DNA of 64,000 nt from BM003 sp963699835 (GTDB lineage: Bacteria; Pseudomonadota; Gammaproteobacteria; Steroidobacterales; BM003). The stretch is from NCBI GenBank assembly GCA_963699835.1, contig CAVOVJ010000005.1, positions 124,001 through 188,000 of the forward strand, in the 5' to 3' direction. Each line of letters opens with the position of its first letter. Positions within the stretch are counted from its first letter, which is position 1. The notes under the pieces are model-generated. The model saw nothing but the letters and a program-made list of their open reading frames with translations. It was not told the origin of the DNA and made no database searches. This document shows positions 37,072 to 45,569 of this stretch, in pieces. The position numbers and the translations under genes were made by a program.

Positions 37072-37677
37072 GTGATGACCCACCAACTGATCGTGCCCGA
37101 GGTTGGCGCGGCCGTGCCACGCAGCGGCAACCGCTTCTCGCGCTGGCTGGGGCGGCGCATGATGAGCGGCGGCGGCTGGCGCTTTGCGGGGCGGGTCCCC
37201 GATATCTCGAAATGCGTGATGATCGTGGCCCACCACACGTCCAACTGGGATTTTCCGGCAGGCATTGGCGCGAAATGGGCTCTCGGTCTGCGCGCGCATT
37301 TTCTCGGCAAGGCAACCCTGTTCAGGTTTCCGCTCGGAATATTCATGAGCTGGCTCGGCGGTATTCCGGTGGACCGCTCGCGCGGCGCCCCGGTGGTCAC
37401 CGCTGCGGTCGACAAGATGCGCACGCTTTCCGCAATGTGGCTGGTCATCGCGCCGGAGGGCACCCGCAGCGCCGTCACTCGCTGGAAAACCGGGTTTCAC
37501 CGGATCGCCCGCGAAGCGCGGGTGCCGATCCTCCCGGTCGCGCTGGACTGGCACAGCAGGGAAATACGTCTGTTCGACCTGTTCGAGCCCGGCCCCGACA
37601 TGGAGGCCGACATGACGCGTATCCGTGCCCTTTACGACGCGGTGATTCCGCGCCGCCCGGCCGGCGTCGACGCCTGA
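37072..37677 (+). CDS. Lysophospholipid/1-acylglycerol-3-phosphate acyltransferase family protein
   Basis: 201 residues. The acyltransferase HX4D motif is HHTSNWD, followed by GKATLFRFPLGIFMSWLGGI, PVDRSRG and APEGTRS, the standard block order of PlsC-like enzymes. It would acylate a lysophospholipid or similar acceptor at the membrane. It starts at GTG 37072 or ATG 37075. Its stop is 55 bp before lipA. Confidence 0.85.
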   Translation: MMTHQLIVPEVGAAVPRSGNRFSRWLGRRMMSGGGWRFAGRVPDISKCVMIVAHHTSNWDFPAGIGAKWALGLRAHFLGKATLFRFPLGIFMSWLGGIPVDRSRGAPVVTAAVDKMRTLSAMWLVIAPEGTRSAVTRWKTGFHRIAREARVPILPVALDWHSREIRLFDLFEPGPDMEADMTRIRALYDAVIPRRPAGVDA

Positions 37678-37732
37678 CAAAAAACCCGTGGTCGGGCACA
37701 ATGCCTGACCTGCCCGGACCAGGGACATCAAG

Positions 37733-38731
37733 GTGAGCAAATTCAAGGACATTCCCATCGTCAAGAGTGGTGGCAAGTACACCAACGAGGCAGGGATACG
37801 CGCGATCAAGAACGGGATAAAGCAAAGCGCCGCCGCCGCGATACCGAACGCGCGCAAACCGCGCTGGCTGCGCGCAAAAATGCCGGGTGGCGCGGACTTC
37901 CAGCAGGTCCGCGGCATCGTTCGCGAACATCGGCTGGCGACAGTGTGCGAGGAGTCGATGTGCCCGAACATCGGCGAATGCTGGAACCACGGCACCGCGA
38001 CAATCATGGTGATGGGCTCGGTGTGTACCCGGGCGTGCCGCTTCTGCGCCGTCGATACCGGCAATCCAAAAGGCTGGCTGGATTCCGAGGAGCCGGTCAA
38101 TGCGGCGCGATCAGTACAGTTGATGGGACTGCGCTACGTCGTCATCACCTCGGTCGATCGCGATGACCTCGACGATGGTGGCGCCGCGCATTACGCCGCT
38201 TGCGTGAAAGCAATCCGGGAGCTCAACCCGGATACCGCGGTGGAGGCGCTGACCCCGGATTTTCGCGGTAACAAGGTTTGCGTCGAAACGGTGGTCGACT
38301 CGGGTTTGCAGGTCTTTGCGCAGAACCTGGAAACGGTGCAAAGGCTGACCCATGTCGTGCGCGATCGCCGCGCCGGTTACCAGCAGACGCTCGACGTTCT
38401 TGCGCATGCCAAGCGGCACCGCCCGCAGGTCATCACCAAAACCAGCCTGATGCTGGGGCTCGGCGAGACCGATGCGGAAATCCGCGAGGCGCTGGCCGAT
38501 CTCGCGGCGCACCAGGTCGATATCGTCACCTTCGGGCAATACCTGCGGCCGACCCCGAACCATCTGGCCGTGGAACGTTTCGTCAGCCCAGATGAGTTCG
38601 CCCGGTATCGCGATATCGGGCTGGAAATGGGCTTCATGGAAGTGGTGTCGGGTCCGCTGGTGCGTTCGAGTTATCGCGCTGATCGGGTATTCGAGCAGAA
38701 CAACGTCGGTCTCGGCGCGGCCGGTTCCTGA
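37733..38731 (+). CDS. lipA: Lipoyl synthase
   Basis: 332 residues. A radical-SAM enzyme that inserts two sulfurs into octanoyl groups on lipoate-dependent enzymes. The auxiliary-cluster motif is CEESMCPNIGEC and the radical-SAM cluster motif is CTRACRFC; the C-terminal RSSYRAD contains the conserved Ser ligand of the auxiliary cluster. Length is normal. GTG 37733 has an AAGG just upstream. No lipB is adjacent, so octanoyl transfer must be encoded elsewhere. Confidence 0.96.
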   Translation: MSKFKDIPIVKSGGKYTNEAGIRAIKNGIKQSAAAAIPNARKPRWLRAKMPGGADFQQVRGIVREHRLATVCEESMCPNIGECWNHGTATIMVMGSVCTRACRFCAVDTGNPKGWLDSEEPVNAARSVQLMGLRYVVITSVDRDDLDDGGAAHYAACVKAIRELNPDTAVEALTPDFRGNKVCVETVVDSGLQVFAQNLETVQRLTHVVRDRRAGYQQTLDVLAHAKRHRPQVITKTSLMLGLGETDAEIREALADLAAHQVDIVTFGQYLRPTPNHLAVERFVSPDEFARYRDIGLEMGFMEVVSGPLVRSSYRADRVFEQNNVGLGAAGS

Positions 38732-38733
38732 GT

Positions 38734-39258
38734 TCAGCGCGCCTTGCCGGCAGTTGCCGTTGCGCCATAGCTGACTGCCGCGATTTCCACTTCCTGTGTT
38801 CCGCCGGGGGTCGCGACCGCGACGTGATCGCCCCTGGCGCGGCCGATCAGCGCCTTGCCGAGCGGCGCATCCATGCTGATGTAACGCGGATCCATGTCGA
38901 ATTCGTCGGGCCCGACGATCCGGTGCAGCCGGATCGTGCCGTCGGCGTAGGCGATTTCAACCCACGCTCCGAAAAATACCCGGCCGGGATTGTGGGGTAC
39001 CGTGTCGACGACCCTGAGCCCCTCCAGTCGCTTGCGCAAATAACGCACTCGCCGGTCGATTTCCCGCAGCCGCTTCTTGCCGTAGATGTATTCGGCATTT
39101 TCCGAACGATCGCCTTCCGCGGCGGCGGCGGCGACCGCGCGGGTGACCCGCGGCCGCTCGACGCGCCACAGTTCGTCGAGTTCCTGCTGCAGCCGCGCCG
39201 CGCCGGATGGCGTGATGTAAAGAGAACTGCGCGGAGCGGGTGGGCGCCAACGAGCCAT
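38734..39258 (-). CDS. greB: Transcript cleavage/elongation factor GreB
   Basis: 174 residues. An N-terminal coiled coil with the tip residues (EGDRSENAEYIYGKKRLREI) that deliver Mg2+ into the RNA polymerase secondary channel, and a C-terminal FKBP-like domain (FFGAWVEIAYADG, DAPLGKALIGRARGD). The YIYGKKRLREID spacing favours GreB over GreA. It rescues backtracked polymerase by stimulating RNA cleavage. It converges on lipA with only two bases between the stop codons. Confidence 0.93.
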   Translation of the reverse strand: MARWRPPAPRSSLYITPSGAARLQQELDELWRVERPRVTRAVAAAAAEGDRSENAEYIYGKKRLREIDRRVRYLRKRLEGLRVVDTVPHNPGRVFFGAWVEIAYADGTIRLHRIVGPDEFDMDPRYISMDAPLGKALIGRARGDHVAVATPGGTQEVEIAAVSYGATATAGKAR

Positions 39259-39288
39259 ATCGGGTATTTTTCGGTGACCTGAGGAGAA

Positions 39289-39441
39289 ATGAACTTGCAG
39301 CGAGATCGTGGCCGGGTCAAGCTTTGCCCCCGGTGCGGGAACCTGATCGTGTACTCCTGGTCAGAATCTGCGCACGGCGCGATATCTTCGTGCTGCCCCG
39401 TTAACAATAAACTAAAGGATTGCCCTGGTGATGTTTTTTAG
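39289..39441 (+). CDS. Possible small Cys-rich (zinc-ribbon-like) protein
   Basis: A 50-residue open frame with a strong Shine-Dalgarno sequence (GAGGAG, 39281-39286) ahead of ATG 39289, although the spacing is tight. It encodes VKLCPRCGNLIVYSW near the start, then SSCCPVNNKL and a last Cys, so CPxCG plus CC could bind zinc. It overlaps the start of the M16 peptidase by 14 bases, which is compatible with translational coupling. No homologue is known to me, and a leader role without a stable product is possible. Confidence 0.42.
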   Translation: MNLQRDRGRVKLCPRCGNLIVYSWSESAHGAISSCCPVNNKLKDCPGDVF

Positions 39442-42172
39442 ACGGCATGTGTCCGCATTGCTTGGACTGGTGTTATTGCTGACGGCCGCGGCCGGTGGCG
39501 CCGAGGAAAGCGAAGTCCAGATTCCGTACGAGAAATTCGTACTCGACAATGGACTTACGTTGATTGTCCACGAGGACCGTAAGGCGCCGATTGTCGCTTT
39601 CAATATCTGGTACCACGTCGGCTCGAAGAACGAGCAGGCCGGCAAAACCGGTTTCGCGCACTTGTTCGAGCATCTTATGTTCAATGGCAGCGAAAACTAC
39701 GATGACGACTGGTTCAAGGTGCTGAACCGCATCGGTGGTACCGGGGTCAACGGTACGACAAGTTTCGATCGCACCAATTACTTCCAGAACGTGCCGACCA
39801 CGGCGCTGGACACGGTGCTGTGGCTGGAGTCGGACCGCATGGGCCATTTGCTCGGAGCGATCGACCAGGAGCGCCTCGACGAACAGCGTGGCGTCGTGCA
39901 GAACGAGAAACGGCAGAACGAGAATCAGCCCTACGGGCGGGTCTGGAGCCAGATGTTTAAGGATCTGTTTCCGGACGGTCACCCCTACCAGTGGTTGCCA
40001 ATAGGATCGATGGCCGATCTCGAGGCGGCCAGTCTCGAAGACGTTCAGACCTGGTTCCGGACGTATTACGGTCCGAATAATGCGGTCATCGTTATCGCTG
40101 GTGATATTGACCCGGCTACCGCCTACAGCAAGGTGCAGCAGTATTTCGGCAGTATTCCCCCGGGTCCGCCGCTGGAAAAACCGCAGCGCTGGATTCCAAA
40201 ACGCAGTGGCACCCAGCGTGCGGCGATGCAGGACAGGGTGCCGCAGGCGCGCCTGTACAAGGTCTGGGTCATGCCCGAATGGGGTAGCGACGATGCCGCC
40301 TACCTCGACCTGGCCGGTGGCGTGCTGGGTTCCGGCAAGAATTCACGGCTCTACGAACGGCTGGTTTACCGCGATCAGATCGCCACCGATGTGTCGGCGT
40401 TCGCCTATCCGCTTGAGATAGCCGGTCTGTTCGCGTTGTCGGTGACCGCGCAGCCGGGTCAGGATCTGGGCGAAATCGAGCGTATCGTCGATGAGGAGTT
40501 GCAGAAATTCCTCGATAAGGGGCCGACCAAAACCGAACTCGAGCGGGTGAAAACGTCGGTTCGGGCGGGTTTCGTCCGCGGGGTCGAACGGGTGGGCGGC
40601 TTCGGCGGTAAATCCGATGTGCTTGCCGAGGGCGAGGTGTTCGGCGGCAGCGCCGATTTCTATCGCAAGGAACTGGCCAGATTCGAAGCGGCCGATGCCG
40701 ATCAGATTCGCGCCGCCGCGCAGCGCTGGCTGGCGGACGGTCAGTACGTGCTCGAGGTGACTCCGTTCCCGCAGTTCGCAGCCGCTGGTGCCGACGTCGA
40801 TCGTAGCGCGATGCCCGAGCCGGCTTCGTTTCCCAGCGTCGATTTTCCCGAATTCGAGCGCGCGCGGCTCGACAACGGGATGGAAGTCGTCGTGATCTCG
40901 CGCAGCGCAATACCGGTTGTCGATTTTACGATGATGCTGGACGCCGGCTACGCGGCTGACCACTCCGGCACAATGGGTACTTCGAGTCTTGCGATGGCGG
41001 TGCTGGACGAAGGTACCCGCAAGCGTTCGGCGCTGGAGATCAGCGAACAGCTCGCCTTGCTCGGGGCGAGCATCGGCTCCGGCTCCAACCTTGATAACTC
41101 AACGGTGTCGCTGAATGCGCTCAAAGAAAACCTCGACGATTCCATGGAAATCTATGCCGACGTGATTCTTAATCCGGAATTTCCGGGAGCGGAGTTCGAG
41201 CGATTGCGCAAATTGCAGCTCGCCGCAATTCAGCGGGAGAAGGTGACGCCCATGTCGATGGCGTTACGGGTGCTGCCCGGCCTGTTGTACGGTCCCGATC
41301 ATGCTTACTCGCTGCCGTTTTCCGGATCGGGCACGGAGGCCTCGGTGATGTCGCTTACCCGTGACGACCTGGTTCGCTACCACGACACCTGGTTCAAGCC
41401 GAACAATGCGACGATGGTGGTCGTAGGCGATACCACGCTGGCCGAAGTAATGCCGAAACTGGAGCGCTATTTTGGCGCGTGGGAGCCGGGCCCGGTTCCG
41501 CAAAAGAATATTGCGACAGTCAGCGAGACCAATGGTGGCACGGTCTACCTGCTCGACCGGCCGGATTCACAGCAGACCGTAATCATCGCCGGGCGCCTGG
41601 TCGCGCCCAAGGCCAACGCCAACGAAATTGGTATACAGACGGCCAATGACATCTTCGGCGGTGATTTTACCTCGCGCATCAATCTCAACCTGCGCGAAGA
41701 CAAGCACTGGACTTATGGTGCGCGCAGCTTGCTGGTGGACAGTAAGGGGCAACGCCCGTTTCTCGTCTATGCCCCGGTGCAGGCTGACAAGACAATCGAG
41801 TCGATGGAGGAAATTGCCCGTGAGTTCAGGGACATCCGTGGCGATCGGCCGCCAACGGCGGTGGAAATAGGCGAAGTCACGGATGAGACGATTCGTGCGT
41901 TGCCGGGGCGCTGGGAAACCAACGGTGCGGTGACCGGTGACCTGATTCAGATTCTGCGTTTTGGATTGGCGGAAGACTACTGGGATGACTACCCGGATGC
42001 GCTGCGCAATTTGCAGCAGGCGCAGGTCGAGCAGGGAGTGGCCAGCCTCATTGCACCCGATGACATGGTCTGGGTGGTGGTGGGAGACAGAGCAAAAATC
42101 GAGGAAGCCATTCGCGCATCCGGGCTGGGAGAGCTGCGCTATCTCGACGCCGATGGGGAGCCGCTGCAGTGA
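39428..42172 (+). CDS. M16-family zinc metallopeptidase (pitrilysin-like)
   Basis: 914 residues with a signal peptide (HVSALLGLVLLLTAAAGGAEE). The first half is the catalytic M16 domain, with the inverted zinc motif HLFEH in GFAHLFEHLMFNGSENY, and the Arg/Tyr-rich stretch typical of the second M16_C unit. The second half (VDFPEFERARLDNGMEVVVI onward) repeats the fold without the zinc motif. It is a secreted or periplasmic peptidase for small proteins or peptides. Start is GTG 39428 (AAAGGA eight bases upstream) or ATG 39431. It converges on the anti-sigma gene. Confidence 0.92.
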   Translation: MMFFRRHVSALLGLVLLLTAAAGGAEESEVQIPYEKFVLDNGLTLIVHEDRKAPIVAFNIWYHVGSKNEQAGKTGFAHLFEHLMFNGSENYDDDWFKVLNRIGGTGVNGTTSFDRTNYFQNVPTTALDTVLWLESDRMGHLLGAIDQERLDEQRGVVQNEKRQNENQPYGRVWSQMFKDLFPDGHPYQWLPIGSMADLEAASLEDVQTWFRTYYGPNNAVIVIAGDIDPATAYSKVQQYFGSIPPGPPLEKPQRWIPKRSGTQRAAMQDRVPQARLYKVWVMPEWGSDDAAYLDLAGGVLGSGKNSRLYERLVYRDQIATDVSAFAYPLEIAGLFALSVTAQPGQDLGEIERIVDEELQKFLDKGPTKTELERVKTSVRAGFVRGVERVGGFGGKSDVLAEGEVFGGSADFYRKELARFEAADADQIRAAAQRWLADGQYVLEVTPFPQFAAAGADVDRSAMPEPASFPSVDFPEFERARLDNGMEVVVISRSAIPVVDFTMMLDAGYAADHSGTMGTSSLAMAVLDEGTRKRSALEISEQLALLGASIGSGSNLDNSTVSLNALKENLDDSMEIYADVILNPEFPGAEFERLRKLQLAAIQREKVTPMSMALRVLPGLLYGPDHAYSLPFSGSGTEASVMSLTRDDLVRYHDTWFKPNNATMVVVGDTTLAEVMPKLERYFGAWEPGPVPQKNIATVSETNGGTVYLLDRPDSQQTVIIAGRLVAPKANANEIGIQTANDIFGGDFTSRINLNLREDKHWTYGARSLLVDSKGQRPFLVYAPVQADKTIESMEEIAREFRDIRGDRPPTAVEIGEVTDETIRALPGRWETNGAVTGDLIQILRFGLAEDYWDDYPDALRNLQQAQVEQGVASLIAPDDMVWVVVGDRAKIEEAIRASGLGELRYLDADGEPLQ

Positions 42173-42188
42173 GCCGCTGCGGCGGTTC

Positions 42189-42998
42189 CTAGCCTGCCGG
42201 GGCCACGATGAGCAGCGGGCCGTCGGAGACGACGACGCCGCCAGGTTGTTCGAGCGTCACGGCAAAGGCCGTCGGGCGGGCGATGGCGAGCTTGGCGTCG
42301 ATGGTGACGATCACTTCGGAGACGCCGGACGGAACATCGAACACGCCGCCGTCCACCGGGCGCGAGTCGCGGTCCGGGTCGATGATCCAAAGCTGATACT
42401 GCGCGGTGGCGGGGTCATTGGCGGTCAGCCCGCTGAATCTCATGTAGCCTTCCTGGCGGCTGTCGCTCCATACGACGTCGCCGCTGACCTGTTCGTAGCC
42501 GGGTTCTTCCGAGTGCGCCCATGGCAGTACGATCGCGTCGTTGGCCGCCGCAATCAGGTCCGCACGCTGCGTCGAGGCCTTTGGCGTCGTCGGTAAATCC
42601 CGAGTATTCACGCCAATCAGAGCTACCAGAAGCGCTGCTGCGGCCGCCCAGCCGGACCAGGCCGGCAGGGTGAACGCGCTGGTCTGTGCTGTGGGCGGGG
42701 CCAGCCGGCGTGGCATTTCCACCACATTGGTGTGCGCGCTATCAGCAAAAAACCGCTCGGCACGTTCATTGAGCCGCTGGCGGACGGTCTCGGGCATCGC
42801 TTCGATCCGGCCGGCGCGGCGCATCGCGGCGATCTGCAATGCCGCGGCCGGGCGCGCCAGTTCGTCGGCATCCACTGCAGCGTAATGCTCTAGAAGCTGG
42901 TCCAGTTCCCTGCTCGCATCGCGATCGAGTCCCTCGGTGGCGACATCTGCGAGCAGAGCAGTCAGACGCGGGTCGGACGGCAACGGATGAACGGTCAC
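42189..42998 (-). CDS. Anti-sigma factor, RskA-like
   Basis: 269 residues. The N-terminal half is a cytoplasmic sigma-binding region (LADVATEGLDRDASRELDQL, with no ZAS zinc motif), one membrane helix sits at about 113-130 (AWSGWAAAAALLVALIGV), and the periplasmic C-terminal domain matches the RskA type (AQYQLWIIDPDRDSRPVDGG, ending GPLLIVAPAG). It probably holds the adjacent ECF sigma factor inactive until proteolysed. GTG 42998 overlaps the sigma stop by four bases (GTGA), showing tight coupling. Confidence 0.88.
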   Translation of the reverse strand: MTVHPLPSDPRLTALLADVATEGLDRDASRELDQLLEHYAAVDADELARPAAALQIAAMRRAGRIEAMPETVRQRLNERAERFFADSAHTNVVEMPRRLAPPTAQTSAFTLPAWSGWAAAAALLVALIGVNTRDLPTTPKASTQRADLIAAANDAIVLPWAHSEEPGYEQVSGDVVWSDSRQEGYMRFSGLTANDPATAQYQLWIIDPDRDSRPVDGGVFDVPSGVSEVIVTIDAKLAIARPTAFAVTLEQPGGVVVSDGPLLIVAPAG

Positions 42999-43549
42999 GT
43001 CCGCGCCTCGTCTTGCGTTTCGCTCATTTCCAGTTCTTCGCGGATCCGGATCAGGCCGCGCCGGACATGGGTCTTGACCGTTCCGAGTGGCATGCTCAGC
43101 CTTTCCGCAACCGCGCTGTGAGAATAGCCTTCGACCACCGACAGCTGCAGGACTTCCTGCTGTTCCGGGCGCAGCGTCGCCATCGCTTTCGACACGATAT
43201 CGAGTTCCACGCCGGTTTCCGGCTTTAAGGAGCGATCGAGATCGGCCGGCAGGATCGTGTCGTCGATATCGTCGTGGTACGGCCGCCGGCCCTGTTTTCG
43301 CAGCCGGTCGATCAGGCGACGGCGGGCGATCGTCGCGACAAAGGTCGTTTCACTGGCTTTCGATGGGTCGAACCGTCCGGCATGGGTCCAGATGTCGATA
43401 AAAATGTCCTGGACCGCGTCTTCGGCATCGGCATGAGCGCTGTTGAAACGCCGTGCCAGCGACCAGACCAGGTCGCCATACGTGTCGAGACATTCGTTTA
43501 CGGCGGCCCGGTCGCCGTTGGCGACTCTTTGCAGAATGGATGCTGTCAC
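42995..43549 (-). CDS. ECF-type sigma-70 family RNA polymerase sigma factor
   Basis: 184 residues with only sigma regions 2 and 4: DAEDAVQDIFIDIWTHAGRF (region 2.2) and the DNA-binding helix MPLGTVKTHVRRGLIRIREE (region 4.2). It is cotranscribed with its anti-sigma factor. The best start is GTG 43549 with AGGA just upstream, giving MTASILQRVANGDRAAV. The frame is open back to 43834, but the added residues are not sigma-like. Regulon and inducing signal unknown. Confidence 0.88.
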   Translation of the reverse strand: MTASILQRVANGDRAAVNECLDTYGDLVWSLARRFNSAHADAEDAVQDIFIDIWTHAGRFDPSKASETTFVATIARRRLIDRLRKQGRRPYHDDIDDTILPADLDRSLKPETGVELDIVSKAMATLRPEQQEVLQLSVVEGYSHSAVAERLSMPLGTVKTHVRRGLIRIREELEMSETQDEART

Positions 43550-43828
43550 CGTGGTCCTGCGGCCCTGCGACAGGTCGGGTGTTGCAATGAGTTTTTCTCT
43601 GGCGGAAATGCGTGGCGCATGGCGCGCATTCTGCAATTCCATCCCGCAACTTGTCCAGCCGGTGAGCATACGCGATTTTTCCGCGCGCGGAGCACGCATT
43701 GAATTTAGTAATATGTGTCGGCGTTTTCGTGCCGTGACCGGCTCCGGATTCGTCGTTAGATTGCCGATCCGCGTGGCGCGTTTTTGCCGCGGCGCGGGGA
43801 CAACGGCCGGAGCGCACGCGACAGGCAG

Positions 43829-44590
43829 ATGCAAAACAATTATTTTTCAAGGGTCGCGGGGGCTTATGCCCGTTATCGGCCGCAGTATCCCCCCGAGCTG
43901 TATGAGTTCCTGGCCGGATGCTGTCGCCACCGCCGGCGAGCGTGGGATTGCGCGACCGGCAACGGTCAGGCAGCGGGCGCGCTCGCCAGCCATTTCGATT
44001 TCGTCCTCGCCACCGATGTGAGCATGCAACAGCTGGCCCGTGCGACCGGACAGGCGCGGGTTGCCTACGCGGTATCGAGTGCGGAGCAGCCGCCGCTGGG
44101 GACCGCGGCAGTGGATCTGGTCAGCGTCGCGCAGGCGCTGCACTGGTTCGACCTGTCCGTTTTCTATCGCACTGTAGACCGGGTGCTCGCCGACGGCGGT
44201 GTGCTGGCCGTGTGGTGTTACCAGTTGCTGCGTATCGACGCTGCGGTCGATGCGGTCATTGACCGGCTTTATCACAAGATTGTCGGTCCGTTCTGGCCGC
44301 CGCAACGTAAACTTGTCGAGCAGGGCTATGCCACATTGACCTTTCCTTACACCGAGCAGTCTTGCCCGCCTTTTGCAATGCAATATGAGTGGTCACTGCA
44401 GCAGTTGCTGGGGTACCTGGGTAGCTGGTCCGCCTGTCAGCGCTATCGCGAAGCCAATCGCAGTGATCCGGTCGCGCTGATCGCCGGACGTCTCGGAGAT
44501 GCCTGGGGAGATTCGGCCGGGACCCGCATCGTGCGCTGGCCCGTGGTTGTGCGCGTCGGCCAAAGACAGCGCAGGCGGCATGCGCGATGA
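43829..44590 (+). CDS. Class I SAM-dependent methyltransferase
   Basis: 253 residues. A methyltransferase-11-type Rossmann core: motif I in RAWDCATGNGQAAGALASHF, the acidic residue in VLATDVSMQQL, and the post-I SVAQALHWFDLSVFYRTVDRV typical of the trans-aconitate methyltransferase-like group. ATG 43829 gives MQNNYFSRVAGAYARYRP, the normal N-terminus of this group. Its stop overlaps the next gene's start (ATGA). Substrate unknown. Confidence 0.88.
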   Translation: MQNNYFSRVAGAYARYRPQYPPELYEFLAGCCRHRRRAWDCATGNGQAAGALASHFDFVLATDVSMQQLARATGQARVAYAVSSAEQPPLGTAAVDLVSVAQALHWFDLSVFYRTVDRVLADGGVLAVWCYQLLRIDAAVDAVIDRLYHKIVGPFWPPQRKLVEQGYATLTFPYTEQSCPPFAMQYEWSLQQLLGYLGSWSACQRYREANRSDPVALIAGRLGDAWGDSAGTRIVRWPVVVRVGQRQRRRHAR

Positions 44591-45498
44591 CCCGGCCGCC
44601 GCGTCCTGCTGACTGGCTGTTGTTGTTCTCGCTCGTTGCAATGTGGGGGTCCGCGTTCATGCTGGCCGAACTTGCGCTCGGGGCTTTCGAGCCGTTGGCG
44701 ATCACAACGCTGCGTATCGTGATGGGAGCGATCGTTCTTATACTGCTGCTTGCGACAACCGGGCGCCGATTTCCGCGCCGACCCCGCGTGTGGGCCTACC
44801 TGGTGCTGATGGCGGTGCTGGGCAACTGCCTGCCGTTTTTCCTGATTACCTGGGGCCAGGTCGAGGTTGCCTCCGGGCTGGCGGGCATCCTGATGGGCAT
44901 CATGCCACTGGTAGTCGTCGTCCTCGCGCATTTCAGTGTGCCCGGCGAGCGTCTGAGTCCGGCCAGGGTCAGCGGATTCCTGCTGGGTTTCGCCGGGCTC
45001 GTCGTGCTTTTCGGCGGTGATCTTGTGGCCGAGGGCAGCGATGATTCGGCTCTGCTTGCCAAGATGGCCATTCTCGGCGGCGCCGTGTGCTATGGCGTCA
45101 ACGTCATCGTGGCGAGATTGCAGCCGGAGAAAGACGCGCTGACCGCCTCCGCCGGGGTAATGCTGGTCGCGAGCGTGCTGATGATCGGTGTCAGTTTCGC
45201 GCTCGGCACCGACCTCTGGCCTGCCGAAGCGAGTGCCGGCGCGATTGCGGCGCTGGTTTTGCTGGGGTTGATGTCGACGGGCCTGGCTACGTTGGTCTAC
45301 TTTCTGGTCATCGCGCGTGCCGGTCCGAGTTTTCTCTCGCTGATCAATTACCTCATTCCGGTCTGGGCGGTGACCATCGGTGCGGTACTCCTCGGCGAAC
45401 ATCTTCCAATGCGCGCTTTCCTGGCGATGGCGCTGATCCTGGCCGGGGTGCTGGCCACGCAGCGGCACCGGCCGCGCGGCGAGTCCGCAAATGCGTGA
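44587..45498 (+). CDS. EamA-family (DMT) transporter
   Basis: 303 residues with ten membrane helices and two EamA repeats (WLLLFSLVAMWGSAFMLAEL and GGAVCYGVNVIVARLQPEKD as repeat starts). Conserved PVWAVTIGAVLLGEHLPMRA marks the end of the second repeat. It is translationally coupled to the methyltransferase through an ATGA overlap, so the two may act on the same small molecule. Substrate unknown. Confidence 0.88.
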   Translation: MTRPPRPADWLLLFSLVAMWGSAFMLAELALGAFEPLAITTLRIVMGAIVLILLLATTGRRFPRRPRVWAYLVLMAVLGNCLPFFLITWGQVEVASGLAGILMGIMPLVVVVLAHFSVPGERLSPARVSGFLLGFAGLVVLFGGDLVAEGSDDSALLAKMAILGGAVCYGVNVIVARLQPEKDALTASAGVMLVASVLMIGVSFALGTDLWPAEASAGAIAALVLLGLMSTGLATLVYFLVIARAGPSFLSLINYLIPVWAVTIGAVLLGEHLPMRAFLAMALILAGVLATQRHRPRGESANA

Positions 45499-45569
45499 CG
45501 GGTGTCGCTAATCGGGGAATAATGCACGCCCCGGCCGGGTCTGGCATGCGCATCGAAGTGGGGTTGGCA

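Noticed and set aside
42995..43834. Long N-terminal extension of the ECF sigma factor
   Set aside because: The added 95 residues are not conserved-looking and GTG 43549 has a ribosome site in the correct place.
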